This document shows positions 22,568-34,022 of a DNA stretch of 64,000 nucleotides, piece after piece. The notes below the pieces were generated by a model that was given only the letters and a program-made list of their open reading frames with translations, searched no databases and was not told where the DNA came from. Positions within the stretch are counted from its first letter, which is position 1. The number at the start of each line of letters is the position of its first letter. A program made the translations under genes and the position numbers. Location of the stretch: positions 620,001 to 684,000 of the forward strand of contig JADQAV010000009.1 of the NCBI GenBank assembly GCA_019775845.1. The letters are read 5' to 3'. Source of the DNA: Myrmaecium sp. VS I D KN 1. Lineage: Eukaryota; Ascomycota; Dothideomycetes; Valsariales; Valsariaceae.

Positions 22568-24851
22568 CTACCACGCCTTCTTGCCCTTGCCCTTGCCCTT
22601 CTTCTTCTTGTTGTTGTTCTTCTTCTTTTTCGCGGCCGTGGCCGACATCTTCGTCGGGGTGGTGGGCGTCCCCGGCTGCTCGTCGGTCCCGCTGCCGCTG
22701 GAGCCGTCCGCCTCGCCGTGATCCGCGTGCGCGGAGAGGTAGTTTGAAGATGCAGTAGCGTCACTATCGATGCCGGGCGAGGCATCGGTAGAGGAGGGGG
22801 TGACGCCAAGGGCGCTGGTTTCCATCACGGCAGGGGCAGCGACCGCCTCGTCTGCCGTCACTGCTTTACCGGGGGTGCCAAGGGGCTTGATCGGCTCCAT
22901 CGTGAGTTCCGGCTGAGGCTGGAGCTCGGGTATCTGGGGAACCGAGGCGTCTAGCGCTGGAGCCGCAGTTGTCACGGCAGCCCCATCCAAGCCCTCCCGG
23001 CGTGCCTGTGTCTCGAACTCCTTCGCGGAGAAGCCATGCTCGCTGGCCTCCAGGGCGTTAAGAGGCTGTTGGATGGGCAGAGAAATCGAGGAGGATGGTT
23101 CCTGGGCAGCATCCATCAAGTGAGGTCGGCGAATGGCATCCACAGCCGCGGGAGGTTGAACTGCATCAACGGGCGCCTTCACTCCGGTCCCGTTGACGCC
23201 CTCGTGCTGAGTCGGGGCCGCAGGACCAGCAGAGATGTCGTCGGTACGACTCTCCTGGGCTACGGGCCTGGACGCTTCGGTGGTCGGTTGTTTTTCCCAT
23301 TCGTTGACAACCACGCCGTTTTCCTTGATCCCACCTACAGGCTCAGCCGCCGTAGGCTCCTGCTGACCCAGTTTGAGTTGCTGCATCCGTTGCTCCAGCA
23401 CTTGCGCCTTAATCTCTTCATCTTTGGCGAGAATTTCAGCCGGTAACTGGTCGCGAGGGATCTCAGTCTTCTTGCTAGCATCATGCGGATCAACAACAAC
23501 ATGCTTGGGGGTGAGAACTTGGGTATCGATAACCGGTTGAATGCTCGTATGGATGGAATGCTCATGGATGTCACGGTGAATTTGCTCATGTCTGACGTGG
23601 TGGACTTCCGGGTGGATGTGTTCGTGGGTAACGGCTAAAAGTATGAACGTCAGCTACCTCAAGCTTTACACAACAACTTTGCAGACGAAGAGAATCTACC
23701 TGGCGCAACCTTCTCCACAATGGAGGTATCGGTGGTGTTGTTGAGGTCAAAGCCTTCGGGAAGAGCATGCTTGACCTCGGCAGGGCCATCCACGGCAAGA
23801 TGTGTGGTGTCTTCGGTTGGAGCATGCGCATCGCTCGGAAGGTGATCTGCGGGTTGGGAGGTCACTGGTAAAGAGGTGAGTTGGTCTGTGTATCTGGAAA
23901 TGCACCAGGCATGGTTCGCAGGACGATGGAGGGACTGTCTGGGCCAGGGGTGTTCGCCAGTGATCTCTCGAACACAGCAACAGCGCTCCCCAACGATGGC
24001 GACCTGCTGTCTTTTCGACGTCTAGACCGAAGCGTGCCATAGATAGAATCGCCCTGCGAAAAGACGGTTCTCACGCCAGCCAAGCCGCCCTTACCGTTGC
24101 CAGCGCCCACTATCATGGCGCGGCGAGGTACGGGCGCTATGATGGCATTGTTTGAGCCGAGTCGATTCGAGGGAGATTCCTTGAACGCCTGCTTCCTCGA
24201 CGGGCCTTGGCGCCGAAAAGGAGCAGCATCGACATCGTCGCCGTCCCGACTTTGACTGCTAGGAATATTGTACTTACCGGACTGAGGAGCTGGCTCGTGT
24301 TGCGCCGCAGCCTGGGGGGCGGAACCTTGACCGACGTGCTCAATGTTGCGGTCTGCGACATTCTCACTGTGAGGCTTGGTGCCCGATGACTCGCCAGCCT
24401 CGACGTTGTTCGATGTGCTGGCTCCCGGGTGAAGGCTGGGATCCGCAATGTCCTTATGAGGGCCACTCGATCCTGGGAGACCAGGAGCATTGGGGTCAAT
24501 GATGGCGGAGTTCCTCTGGGGAGCGCGTTGCTGCTCCCGCAAGCCATCTTCCACCTCGCGGCTCAGGCGCTTCTGGTTGACGGAGGTGGGAGCAGGGTCG
24601 GATGCGGGCGAGGCTTCATTCTCGCGGGTAGGAGGCCTAGGTTCCTTGCCCTTAGAGGTAGCAGGAGGGGCAGCAGGCTCAGGCTGAGGTTGTTTGAGGG
24701 CGGCGGGAGTGGTGTTGGCGGTAGCAGTCGCAGGAGCCGGAGCGGCAGGAGCAGTAGCAGCAGTCGGCTTGGAGGCGGAAGCTTGCTCAGGAGCGGCCGA
24801 CTCGCGTTTCTTGTGGTGGAAAAGCTTTTTGAGCTTGGACTTGAGGGACAT
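22568..24851 (-). CDS. Disordered protein with His-rich repeat motif and Lys-rich tail
   Basis: Three exons, 24851-23906, 23864-23700 and 23634-22568, give about 725 residues. The first intron (41 nt, GTGCAT...CCAG) is unusually short and its placement is tentative; the second (65 nt, GTAGAT...TTTTAG) is secure because it preserves the frame. The start MSLKSKLKKLFHHKKRES is basic and was preferred to an upstream frame. Residues to about 315 are Ala/Pro/Ser-rich and look disordered. Exon 3 opens with VTHEHIHPEVHHVRHEQI and SIHTSIQPVIDTQVL, the same motif as in the protein encoded at 29102, then a charged helix, a long Pro/Ala/Glu region, and a tail of KKKK/NNN/KKGKGKGKK ending in W. The function is unknown. 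The shared motif places it with fungal 'allergen-like' His-rich proteins that I recall from genome annotations. Confidence 0.75.
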
Positions 24852-27800
24852 TGAGGCGGGTAGGGGCTCCGGGGGACGGCAGCCAATCCACGCGAGCAGA
24901 AGGAAAGTTACGTAGGGTGTAGGAATACGGTGAAACGGCGAAAGAACGATTGCGGAGGCGAGGAATCGATAGGAGACGGAGGCGCGGGGAATTCGCGCGC
25001 GACTCTGTTGCTGTAGAGAGAGAGAAGCGGAGCGGAGAAGGGGGTGGAGGGGGGAAGAGGTGGGGAGGGAGAAAGGAAAGGGAACAGCAGCAACGTGTGA
25101 GAAGTTCAGAACAGGCAAGCCAGGCACAGGACAGGGGCGGACTAACTTTGCGACGATGATGCACCCACCGGACCCGTCCCTGACCTCGGCGTAGTTCTCA
25201 TCATGGCCGGCATCTCAACACACCTCACCTCAACGCAGCAACCTGGGAACCGCAAGGCAATGGCATCACGGTTCATACCGTAGGCAGGAAGGGGACTGTC
25301 GCTGGTCGAACGTGGTAACCCAATGTAACCTATCCAATTGCTTCCACCTTCCCTCGAGCGGTCCGCTCAGCCTCGAGACAGGACGACAGGCCGCTCCAGT
25401 CATCCACCTGCATCATCCCGCATGAGGGCGATCGACCCGATCGCAACTTCAGTTTCTCCGCCTTCCGCCCAGGAACCAGGGAGACGGGAGGTCCAAGTAA
25501 CCTGGAAGGATATAACAGCTCCTCGAATCAATCTACTGGGTAGGATATATAGTACATATATATCTACCTTCTTGACCACGACCACGACCTTCGAGGATCC
25601 GAATCCCCCATTGAGTTTCCTTCTTGCTACTTTGCACAGTCCACACTTCACGATGATGTAGCGGGGGTAAAAGGCCACCTCACGAACCACAATGGGGGGA
25701 TCTGACCGCCTCTTCTGTGCTTGTGCTCGCGAGCACCAACAACACCAACAACCACGAACGAGAGGAGAAAAGGAAATTCCCAACAACGCTCGGTTCATCT
25801 TCCCCTCAATCCCCGTTCGCCCTATTTCCAAAGTCGGCCAGGCGACCTGACTTTCCTTCTTCCCTTCCCATCACCTCTGTTCTTCTCTCTTTCTGCCGTT
25901 CTAGGGATGTTCAGGGGAGAAGGGGGCTTCAGATTGGCATAACAACTCATCCTTCCATCCAATCGACCTGCATAAAGTAACGGGTGGGCCGTCACGGCCC
26001 CTCCAATTACACCTGCTACCTAGTACATACCTGATTGTGATTCGTCCAGGACAACGAATTCATGCTCTACAAAAACAACTTACGACGACCGCAAATACAC
26101 CTGATTCGCGAGGACGGCATCGAGCGAAACGCGATATAAACCAATCAACCGTGCTAATACAGCCATTCTGCTTTTCTAGCCCATTAGGTAAGGCAATGCA
26201 TGAAATGGCGCTAAACCCGCAGGCCGGGGCAACTGCGGCAATCACAACAGACGATGACGCCACAGCTGCCGGGGAAGGCTTTTGCTCCGCCGCCGATGGG
26301 TGGCTGTCCAAACCACCCTCCCCGAACGAAGCATCTGTGGCTCGCAGCTCTTCCATTACCATGATGTATGATGTCATCGCAGCAACAACCTCCATCGTGC
26401 CCATGCCCCATAACTTGCTGTCGTTGTTAACTGCAATGTATACAAGATGAGAAGTCTGACGGTTGTGAGATGCAGCACCGTAGATAGGTCAGGTAGTGGT
26501 TGAAACGCCATGTGCCACATGCCACATGCCACATGCTACAGTGTATTACCATCGCCGGTGGTTAGCTTACGCCATGCATGTGGCTTGACATCCTGGTTTA
26601 CACGAATGAAAGACCGTCCCGAGGCTGCTTTTTCCCTGCAACAAGACGTGCATTATGCAACGCTAACCACCGGCTGCGCCAATACACTGTACATGCTACT
26701 CCTCAGTACATGCAAAATCAAGCTGGGTGCAGGGCGCCCGAAAGAGGCAGTCGAGGAATTTCACTGCCGGAAAAGGAAGGGGAGGATTCCATGAGGAGGA
26801 TGGGTGTGCAAGGGCATGGACAAGGGAAGAAGCTGGTCGATCGGGGAGGAGGGGGGAGGTGGTCCGGACCACTGCATGGCAGAGAGAGCATGAATGCACT
26901 GAATGCAGCTGCAGCTGCAGCTGCATCTGCGGCACAGTTCGTCACATATCCGCCGCCGCACCCTCGCTTACTGCCACAGCTGCAGCGATCTTTTCCCCTC
27001 CTCCTCCCCCTTTCCCCGTCTGATACGTCTGGAGATCTGTCTGATTCGTGGCTTACATGTGACAGAATGAGAGCTGCGTGATGCTGGGACTACGACCTGT
27101 AGTCTGTACTTTACTTCTATCTGTACCAGACGGCTTTGATAGGTACTAGTATGTAGTACTTCGGTACCTACATTAGTCCTCTAAAGAGTACCGTGCTGGG
27201 ATGGATGTATTTCATGGTACCCTAGAAGTGGTGAGTTAAGGTCATGGTAGTCCATGCCATACCTAGATGGACGTAGGTACATCTCTTCCATGCCAGCTCC
27301 TCCTTCTGACATATGTCATCCATTAAATTCACCCATTCTTGAGCGCACTTGTCAGACATGAAAAGTCCGGTGTTGTGCATCAGACGGTCGATGGGATGTT
27401 AGGATAAAGTGAGGATATGGTATCTTATTCAATTGCTCATCCAATCCCCCCATTCCATCTGCACGGCGTATTCGCTTCCTCGAGCTGGGGGGAGGGGTGC
27501 GCTGCGGCCAAGAGCAAGCAGCTTCCCTGCTGCCTTGCTGGGGTGTGGTAGGCGGAGGAGCGCGCGCGCCGGGCGGGATCGCTGGGATGATCGCCGCGAG
27601 AACAAACCCTGGCGGCGATCGGTTCGCTATATCAAGTGCCACCTCAACCTTCCCTTCCCCACATCACCCGTTCACTAAAAGGACCTACCCGGCACCCACC
27701 TACCTTAGGTACCTTGAAGGTGGTGCCTTGTAGTGCGAGGTACTACCGTAAAGTACCTCCCTCTCCCTCTCTCACTCTGACGACATCGTCATGCACTAAG

Positions 27801-29101
27801 CACCCACCACTCGCAGCCAGCTTGCTTTCGTCAGGTTCGTGCTTTGTTGTCCTCCCACCTGCCAGCTCCCAAGCTCCTGGCTCCTTCTGGCCTGGCCAGG
27901 TCTCAACCATCGCCGGCACTAGCCACAGTTCCCCAAGCCGGTCGCCCTTCCGTCCACTCACGTTCGATGGCGCCACACGCCTTTCATCATCGCCATCAGA
28001 TCGTGATCCTCATCTTGACTGCCAAAACGAACGCCCCCTCCCCCGCCCCGCCGACCGAACCCCGTCCGTTCGCGGCCAGTGGGATCGCAGCGGAAAGCAA
28101 CTGCGGTGATGACGTCTCCGTGGAAATGAACATATGCATTTGGAGGCAACAGAGCTCTCTTCCTCTTTGTTTGTTTTCTCGAGAAGTCATTGGGTTAACT
28201 TCGCTTCCTCCTCCGTACTACTCCATACGTTCATACGTACGGTAGGCACCATAGTCGCCAGCTCAGTATCTCTATAGACCTCAGTACGGTAATTGGTGCT
28301 TGTGTATGTGAGTACTTAGGCAGAATTGGCAAGCCGCACAGGGTCGAGCTCTCCAATGGTCGGACAGAAGGTCCCGGTCCCGAATGATCCTGCCCTGACG
28401 CAATCGTCCACCTCCTGCCCCAGCTCTCCCCACAGTCCAGCTTCCAAGGAAACGAACGGGACCGACGTGATTCGCTCCACCGCCTAACGTTAACTTACCG
28501 GGTAGTGAGGTACTTCCCCTTCCCACCGCACTGTACGGCACTGCACCACCCACAACTAAAACTACCTACTACCTACAGTACCTACTACCTGCTACTCAAC
28601 ATTACCCGGGTATGCCATCACCGAATCTGGAGTAGGAACGTCAAACGTTCAAGCGGGCGTCCGCATCGCATCATCCGCCTTCCTCCCACGGAAACCTTGT
28701 TACTCACGCCTGTGGCTCATCGACCGTTCCACGGGCTCCACGATCGCACCGCCCTCGGTCGATCCCCGCCTGCAGAACTCTCAGAACGGGTGGCTTAAAC
28801 CGCACTGGGCCGTGGCTGGTTGCCCCATCCTGCCTGTCTATGATGCAGTCGCTCCTGGCTCATTCAGCCCTATTACGTCGTTGCTTGTTCCCAGACCTGA
28901 CCAACTTTCCTACCTTTCTCCCCTTCCCCCCCGTCTATATATACTGCTCCCGTCGCGCTTCTTCTTGCTCATCATCAACTTAAACCACATCCCCACTGAG
29001 ATACCCAATCACATCGTCCACCAACAATCACCACTTCCTACTCCTTTCTATTGCCTCACACCAAACCACCAACGAACAACAACACACACACAGATATCAT
29101 C
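24852..29101. other. Long divergent intergenic region between two His-motif genes
   Basis: About 4.2 kb separates the starts of the two His-motif genes. I see no gene with family features. Short repeats include three CCACATG units near 26,515-26,536, an AGCTGC run near 26,905-26,930, and many GGTACCT/CTACCTA elements at 27,130-27,290, 27,700-27,760 and 28,555-28,600. A CT-rich stretch and a TATA box precede the gene at 29102. Confidence 0.45.
28936..28943 (+). promoter_or_regulatory. TATA box of the His-rich stress-type gene
   Basis: TATATATA sits 159 bases before the start codon at 29102, downstream of a pyrimidine-rich stretch. The spacing leaves an AC-rich leader of about 120 bases. This is consistent with a strongly expressed or inducible fungal promoter. 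Confidence 0.6.
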
Positions 29102-30034
29102 ATGGACAAGGCGAAGGCAGCAGTTTCCGACTTCATCTCCAAGGCTGGTCACCACGACACCACCGTCCAGGAGAAGGTCAACCCCGCCGTCGTACACGAG
29201 CACGTTAAGCCCCGTCGTCACGAGGAGATCCAGCCCGCCGTCGACAAGGAGGTGCACCAGCACCACTTCCACACCTCGGTTCAGCCCGTCTACGACGAGA
29301 AGGTTGCTCCCGAGAAGCACACCCACAACCTTGGCGCCGTTGAGCACCGCACCGTCGACCATGGCGGAAAGCCTCATGACGTAGCCCTCCGTGAGGCTGA
29401 GGAGAAGATCCAGGCTCAGGCTGCCGGCTTCTCTGATACCCGCGACATTCACTCCGCCAAGGAGACTCGCACCGTGGCTCCCACCGTCGAGGGCGAGCAC
29501 GTCCACCACCACGTCCACGAGACCATCCAGCCCGTCGTCGAGAAGGAGGTCATCCAGCCTGAGGTCGTGCACACCACCGTTCCTGTGCACGAGACTCACC
29601 ACCACGCTCCTCAGCACCACGGCGCCTCTACCCTTCCTCCCGTCTCCCTTGACGAGTACAAGAGGCAGGGCGGTGCCCTCTCCGGCCGCGAGGAGCGTGT
29701 CGACGGTTTCGAGGGCGCGCCCAAGAGCGTCGGCAGCGCACTCGGCAGCAACGCCACCAACATCTCCAACGAGAACCACGACTTCCACCACCAGCACCAC
29801 GGCCACAACCACGGTGCTTCCGCCACCAGCGGCGTTAGCAGCGGCTTGACCGGTTCCCGCACGACCGGTACGACCGGTACCACTGGCACCACTGGCACCA
29901 CCGGCACTTCAGGCCTCCACGATTCCCACGGTACCACGGGCTCCACGACCTCTGGCAAGAAGCCCGGTCTGCTCGACCGCATCAACCCCACCAAGGATAC
30001 GGATGGTGATGGCAAGAAGGGCATCATGGACTAA
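29102..30034 (+). CDS. His-rich hydrophilic 'allergen-like' protein, probably stress-related
   Basis: A single exon of 310 residues with strongly GC-ending codons, suggesting high expression. It begins MDKAKAAVSDFISKAGHHD. Two related segments follow: VVHEHVKPRRHEEIQPAVDK with HFHTSVQPVYDEKV (residues about 30-65), and GEHVHHHVHETIQPVVEKEV (about 125-160). The centre has HHHAPQHH, then LPPVSLDEYKRQGG, a His/Asn patch, TGTTGTTGTTG repeats, and a C-terminal end GLLDRINPTKDTDGDGKKG. The protein is entirely hydrophilic with no signal peptide or membrane span, like late-embryogenesis or dehydrin-type proteins. Homologues are annotated as 'allergen' in many Pezizomycotina; a stress or conidial role is inference. 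A DTDGDGKK end could bind a metal ion, as could the histidine clusters. Confidence 0.85.
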   Translation: MDKAKAAVSDFISKAGHHDTTVQEKVNPAVVHEHVKPRRHEEIQPAVDKEVHQHHFHTSVQPVYDEKVAPEKHTHNLGAVEHRTVDHGGKPHDVALREAEEKIQAQAAGFSDTRDIHSAKETRTVAPTVEGEHVHHHVHETIQPVVEKEVIQPEVVHTTVPVHETHHHAPQHHGASTLPPVSLDEYKRQGGALSGREERVDGFEGAPKSVGSALGSNATNISNENHDFHHQHHGHNHGASATSGVSSGLTGSRTTGTTGTTGTTGTTGTSGLHDSHGTTGSTTSGKKPGLLDRINPTKDTDGDGKKGIMD

Positions 30035-31000
30035 ATCAGTTTTTGGAAGAGAAGGAAAGTTGATCATGAATGTCTTCGAAAGCGGATTTTGATCACGGTT
30101 CACGACAGTAACGGGTTTCCTTGTTTGTTTTCGATTCCGATCAGGGAATGGGCATGAGATGAGAGCGAGTTTGCTTTTTCAGGGATGGTTGGGTTATCAC
30201 CATAATATATCTCTTTGGTTTTTCCTACCTTGATGGGGATTTTCCATTGAACCCGGGCGATGTTAGCTAGTTAGTCACCTTTTTTTATGAATGGAAAAAA
30301 AACGATTTCATAAAAACATTTTGTGCTGATGTAGTCTTCAAGATGATGCTTGCTGTGCACTAATGATTAGAGGGTTATGTTGAAGATGATTGATAATGCT
30401 CAGTCCGAGACGAAACGAATGGTGCGCGAATTCGTAGCATTTTAATGTCCTCAGACTCGTAGATATGCACAGAGGAAGAGGACGATGGTACCTACCTAGG
30501 TAGGAAGGTAAGGTCAGGTGTGGTAAGCACATGCACAACTGGTAGTGCCCAGAGGGATGGAAGAGGAAAGAAGTATGGGGGTAAATATCAAACAAGACTA
30601 CCGGGGAGGAGAAGGAAGAAGGAAGAATAACTGCATAGACGTCAAGCAAGTTAGATGAAGAAAAAATATAAACATAAAACGATGTGAAATATTCTCGAGG
30701 AATATGTATGTGTAGTAGAAAAACATACGTGGGATATATATGAATAAGCTGACAAGAAAGACAGGCTGCTAAGGAGCAGTGCAGCGTGAAGATCCTCCAA
30801 GTGTCCCTGGAAAGGAAGAAGACAACGAAATAACCCATTGTTTCTTCATGAGCGCGTAGCCCAACCAAACCGCCCAACCCGCGCTCCGACCCATCTTCCC
30901 CCTCCAAAGCCCATACCACACTCCTTGGAACCCATGATAGTGACTCCGAACGCAGAAGGAATATGAACCTCTCCGACATCGTGACCCCATCGCACTTCCA
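30035..31000. other. Intergenic, convergent tails
   Basis: Facing 3' regions of the His-rich gene and the zinc-cluster regulator. The sequence is AT-richer than average, with a GGTACCTACCTAGGTAGG cluster at 30,487-30,504. A 213-codon minus-strand open frame (30,338-30,979) overlaps it but looks like chance. Confidence 0.5.
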
Positions 31001-34000
31001 TCAGGTCACAACGCCCCACACAACACCTAACCATCCTGTCTCCCCGCCGCCCGCCAACAGCGTCGGCCAATTCTCCCAGCTACTACCCGCAACGAAAGCC
31101 GCGACGTCGTCACCACCGAAGCTGGTCTCCAAGCCGTCGAGCCAGGCGTCACGTGCTTGCGGGCTCCACGGCCGTTGATGGTGCGGTGGTCGTTCGTGGT
31201 ACTGCGAACGGGGTTGCTGCGGTGTCGGGGGAGCGTACTGCCCCGGGTCCGGGGTCGTCGACGGCGCATATGGGTTCGCGGGGTAGTTTGGCGGATTGTA
31301 TAGTTGTTGCTGATGCGCATACATGCTTGTTTGACAGACCTGATGCAAAGGTGGTAGGGTCGTGCCGCCGGAGGACTGACGCGGGGTGTTTCGATCAGAG
31401 GAAAGGTAAGGAGATCGGCCGCCCCTGTTGGGGTCCTGTTGGGCGTGATGGCTGGCTGCGGCGGCGGCGACTGTGTTGATTGCGTTCCAACGTTCGTGAC
31501 GCAGCTGGTCGGAGACCGGCGTTTCATTGTCTGGGACGTCCATCGCATCTGATCTCATAGCGGTGCTACCAACTTCGCTCCTGCCGTCGTAGCTGTAAGC
31601 GGTGCTGTTCCGTTGAGGTGTTTCGGCATCTGGCATCTCAACGTCAGGACCGTCGTCTAGACCTCCAAACCTCTTGAAAACTTTTTCGATTATTTCAATA
31701 TCTTCGGATCTTTCAGTGAGGCCATCTTCGCGAGTGTGGGTGTGTTTATATGGACCAGGCGATGCGCTCTCAGCATGGGAAGAGGCATAACTACGCGAAC
31801 TGCGGCGGAAGTCCTTCTTGACGCGGCCGTAGTATGTCTGCACGCGGCGGACAGTTCGGAACCAGCCTTCCGCCATGGCAAGTCTGGACCGCATCTGTCC
31901 GACAATCTCAAGTGCCTTGCGCGTAGCGTCCGTACCAGAAGAATCGCCATCAACTGCCATCTCATCTTGTGAGTCAATGGCCCTCGAGGTCGATTTACTC
32001 CACATGTACCCATTAGAGTCCATCCATGGGAAATTGATACAGTAGACACCTAGAACGTGGAAAGTGAGTACTTGAGTAACTGCAAGTAAAGCTTTCGAAC
32101 GTACCAACAATCGCAGCGATATATGCTGCGAATCCGACAACCGGGGTCTGAGCAAGCATATCCCATTCCTGACAGATTGTCAATAAGTTCACCAGATCGC
32201 GCGCGGCTTTGAAGCAATCTTGCGCGCTGCGGTCCCAGAATCCTGGTGGGGTCTGGTACTGATCCGGAGGAAAAAGAGGAGGATCGATGGGGCCCTCAGG
32301 CTTATGGCACTTGAGCGCGATGAACGGAAGGTATTCGCGAAGTAGCAAGATTCTGCAAAGCAGTAACAGCGTATGCATCAGGGAGTACGGTGTTGAAGTT
32401 CGTGATGTAACATGAGCCGAAGTGTTTCCCGCGGTCAGTTCCATAGCCCTGGGCAGTGAATCTCTAAAGCTAGTCAGGAGTCGATCAAGCTCAAAAAATG
32501 TGCTCCTCGAATCCCACGGCGGGTAATCCTCTGCTCTAAAGCGAGTTAGTTGATGAATCTTTATAGGAAATGTGCCTACACCGTACCTCCTGCCGCCACC
32601 GCATGACCACTTCACAATCCGACCATAGATATCCAGAGCCTTGATGTAGCAACTGAGGAGCCCTTCGTGAGGTCCAATTTCCCAGCGCACATGTTCACTC
32701 TCCACTGTTGTTTGCTCGCCAGGGTTGCGCACTGCACCGCCTTCGCCGTTACCGTGTAAGAACGAGGCCTTCCGCTTTCGCTGCAATTCCGCACGTCCTT
32801 CTCTTTCGTCCCTTCTTTCGCCTAACAACAGAGTCCTTACTTTTTCTCCGAAAAGGAAGGCTTGATCGCTACTTGGGAGTTGGACTCTCAGATCCTCCAC
32901 GCTCAACATCTGCGGCCTGTACTTCCCGCTGCTCAGGTAACGGTCCAAGACGAAGCAACTCCAGAAGGTCCGGCGTTTGATTTCTTGCTCCACCGGATCA
33001 TCGGCCTTGGCACCTTTCAACTTCTTCTCCCAAAGCGGCGCGTTTAAGCCCATATGTTTCGCCTCCGTACTGACAGGGACAGCGCGGGATAGGGGGAGGT
33101 CATCCAAATCACGTTCGAATTGAAGACCGAGTATCTGAGCCGACCGCACTGCAACACCCGACGATATCCACGCTTTCGTTCCCCGGCAGTTTCCCCAGTC
33201 ATGCAAAGCGAGCATCAGAATAGCCTGAGTCCGCTCTAAAGTCGGGGTCCCTAGCTGGTCCCCGGAACTTCCGGCCAGTCGAGCTTTTGCGGCCGTGGCA
33301 TAATATTGCGCGGCAACTGACGGGTTGCTCGGCCTTGTAGACGTAGGCGGCGAGTGGTACGCAACGAGTCCAGGATGGAATCGAGACGTGAGGGAAAGGA
33401 AGGCTAAGAGCAGTAGGGGTGAAGCGTTTGGTGTCGGTAGCTTGCCTTGACGTTCAGACTGGTCGATTTGAGGCGCGAACGACGGTTGGCTGAGGGGTTT
33501 CAAAAAGGTAGGAGGATGCAGAAATGGAAGATCGGTAGAGTAGTGCAACTGGAAGATATCAAACAGCTCCTTCCAGACCTGAGGGGTAAGTAAGGCGTTG
33601 TCCAGCGCATCGACTATCGCGCGAGGACTCTCCTTCACCGAAGTTCCGGAAGCAGGGTGGCCGTTGGCAGGAGTGGCAGGCTTCTTTGGGCGAGGCTGTC
33701 GCTTGGGTGCAGGTTCGCTGTTCGGTGCGCTGGCGGGGTTGGAGTTGCGACTTTCGCGTCTGGCGCTGCTTCCGATGCTCGGTGCAGAATAGACACATTC
33801 CTTGCCTGAAGCCTCGCAAGCGCGACATGTGGTGTTGACCCCGTTGTTGACGCACTTGACCTTGCTTCTACGGCATCGTGCACACGCGATCGAAGACCTC
33901 ATCCGAGGTTGCTCCCAACGGCGGGCTGACTCCTGCGACCGCCCCTCGGGTTGGGCGGCCGCAAAAGGCCCTACCACGGAAGTCGGAGTGGAGTGATTCG

Positions 34001-34022
34001 AAGACGAATGGCTAGACTGCAA
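31001..34022 (-). CDS. Zn(II)2Cys6 fungal transcription factor (5' end uncertain)
   Basis: The binuclear zinc cluster is CARCRRSKVKC followed by TTCRACEASGKEC, spacing CX2CX6CX8CX2CX6C, near the N-terminus. The fungal-specific regulator domain follows, with QLHYSTDLPFLHPPTF, LMLALHDWGNCRGTKAW, SGVAVRSAQILGL and RRTFWSCFVLDRYLSSG. Two introns were placed. A 51-nt one at 32586-32536 has GTACGG, CTAAC and TTTAG; it is a multiple of three with no stop, so it hides inside an open frame. A 55-nt one at 32104-32050 restores continuity from AAYIAAIVG to VYCINFPWMDSNG. The C-terminal 350 residues are Gln/Pro/His-rich and disordered. The start is unresolved: 34022 is TTG, the first in-frame ATG is at 33902, and the frame stays open back to about 34,165 behind possible acceptors. 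A non-canonical upstream first exon is likely. The target genes are unknown. Confidence 0.85.

Noticed and set aside
26505-26540. CCACATG triplicate as a CRISPR-like or regulatory array
   Set aside because: It is three short direct units without spacers, most simply slippage.
30338-30979. 213-codon minus-strand frame
   Set aside because: It lies over the facing 3' regions of two genes, is rich in Leu/Ser/Tyr/His from AT-rich DNA, and shows no motif.
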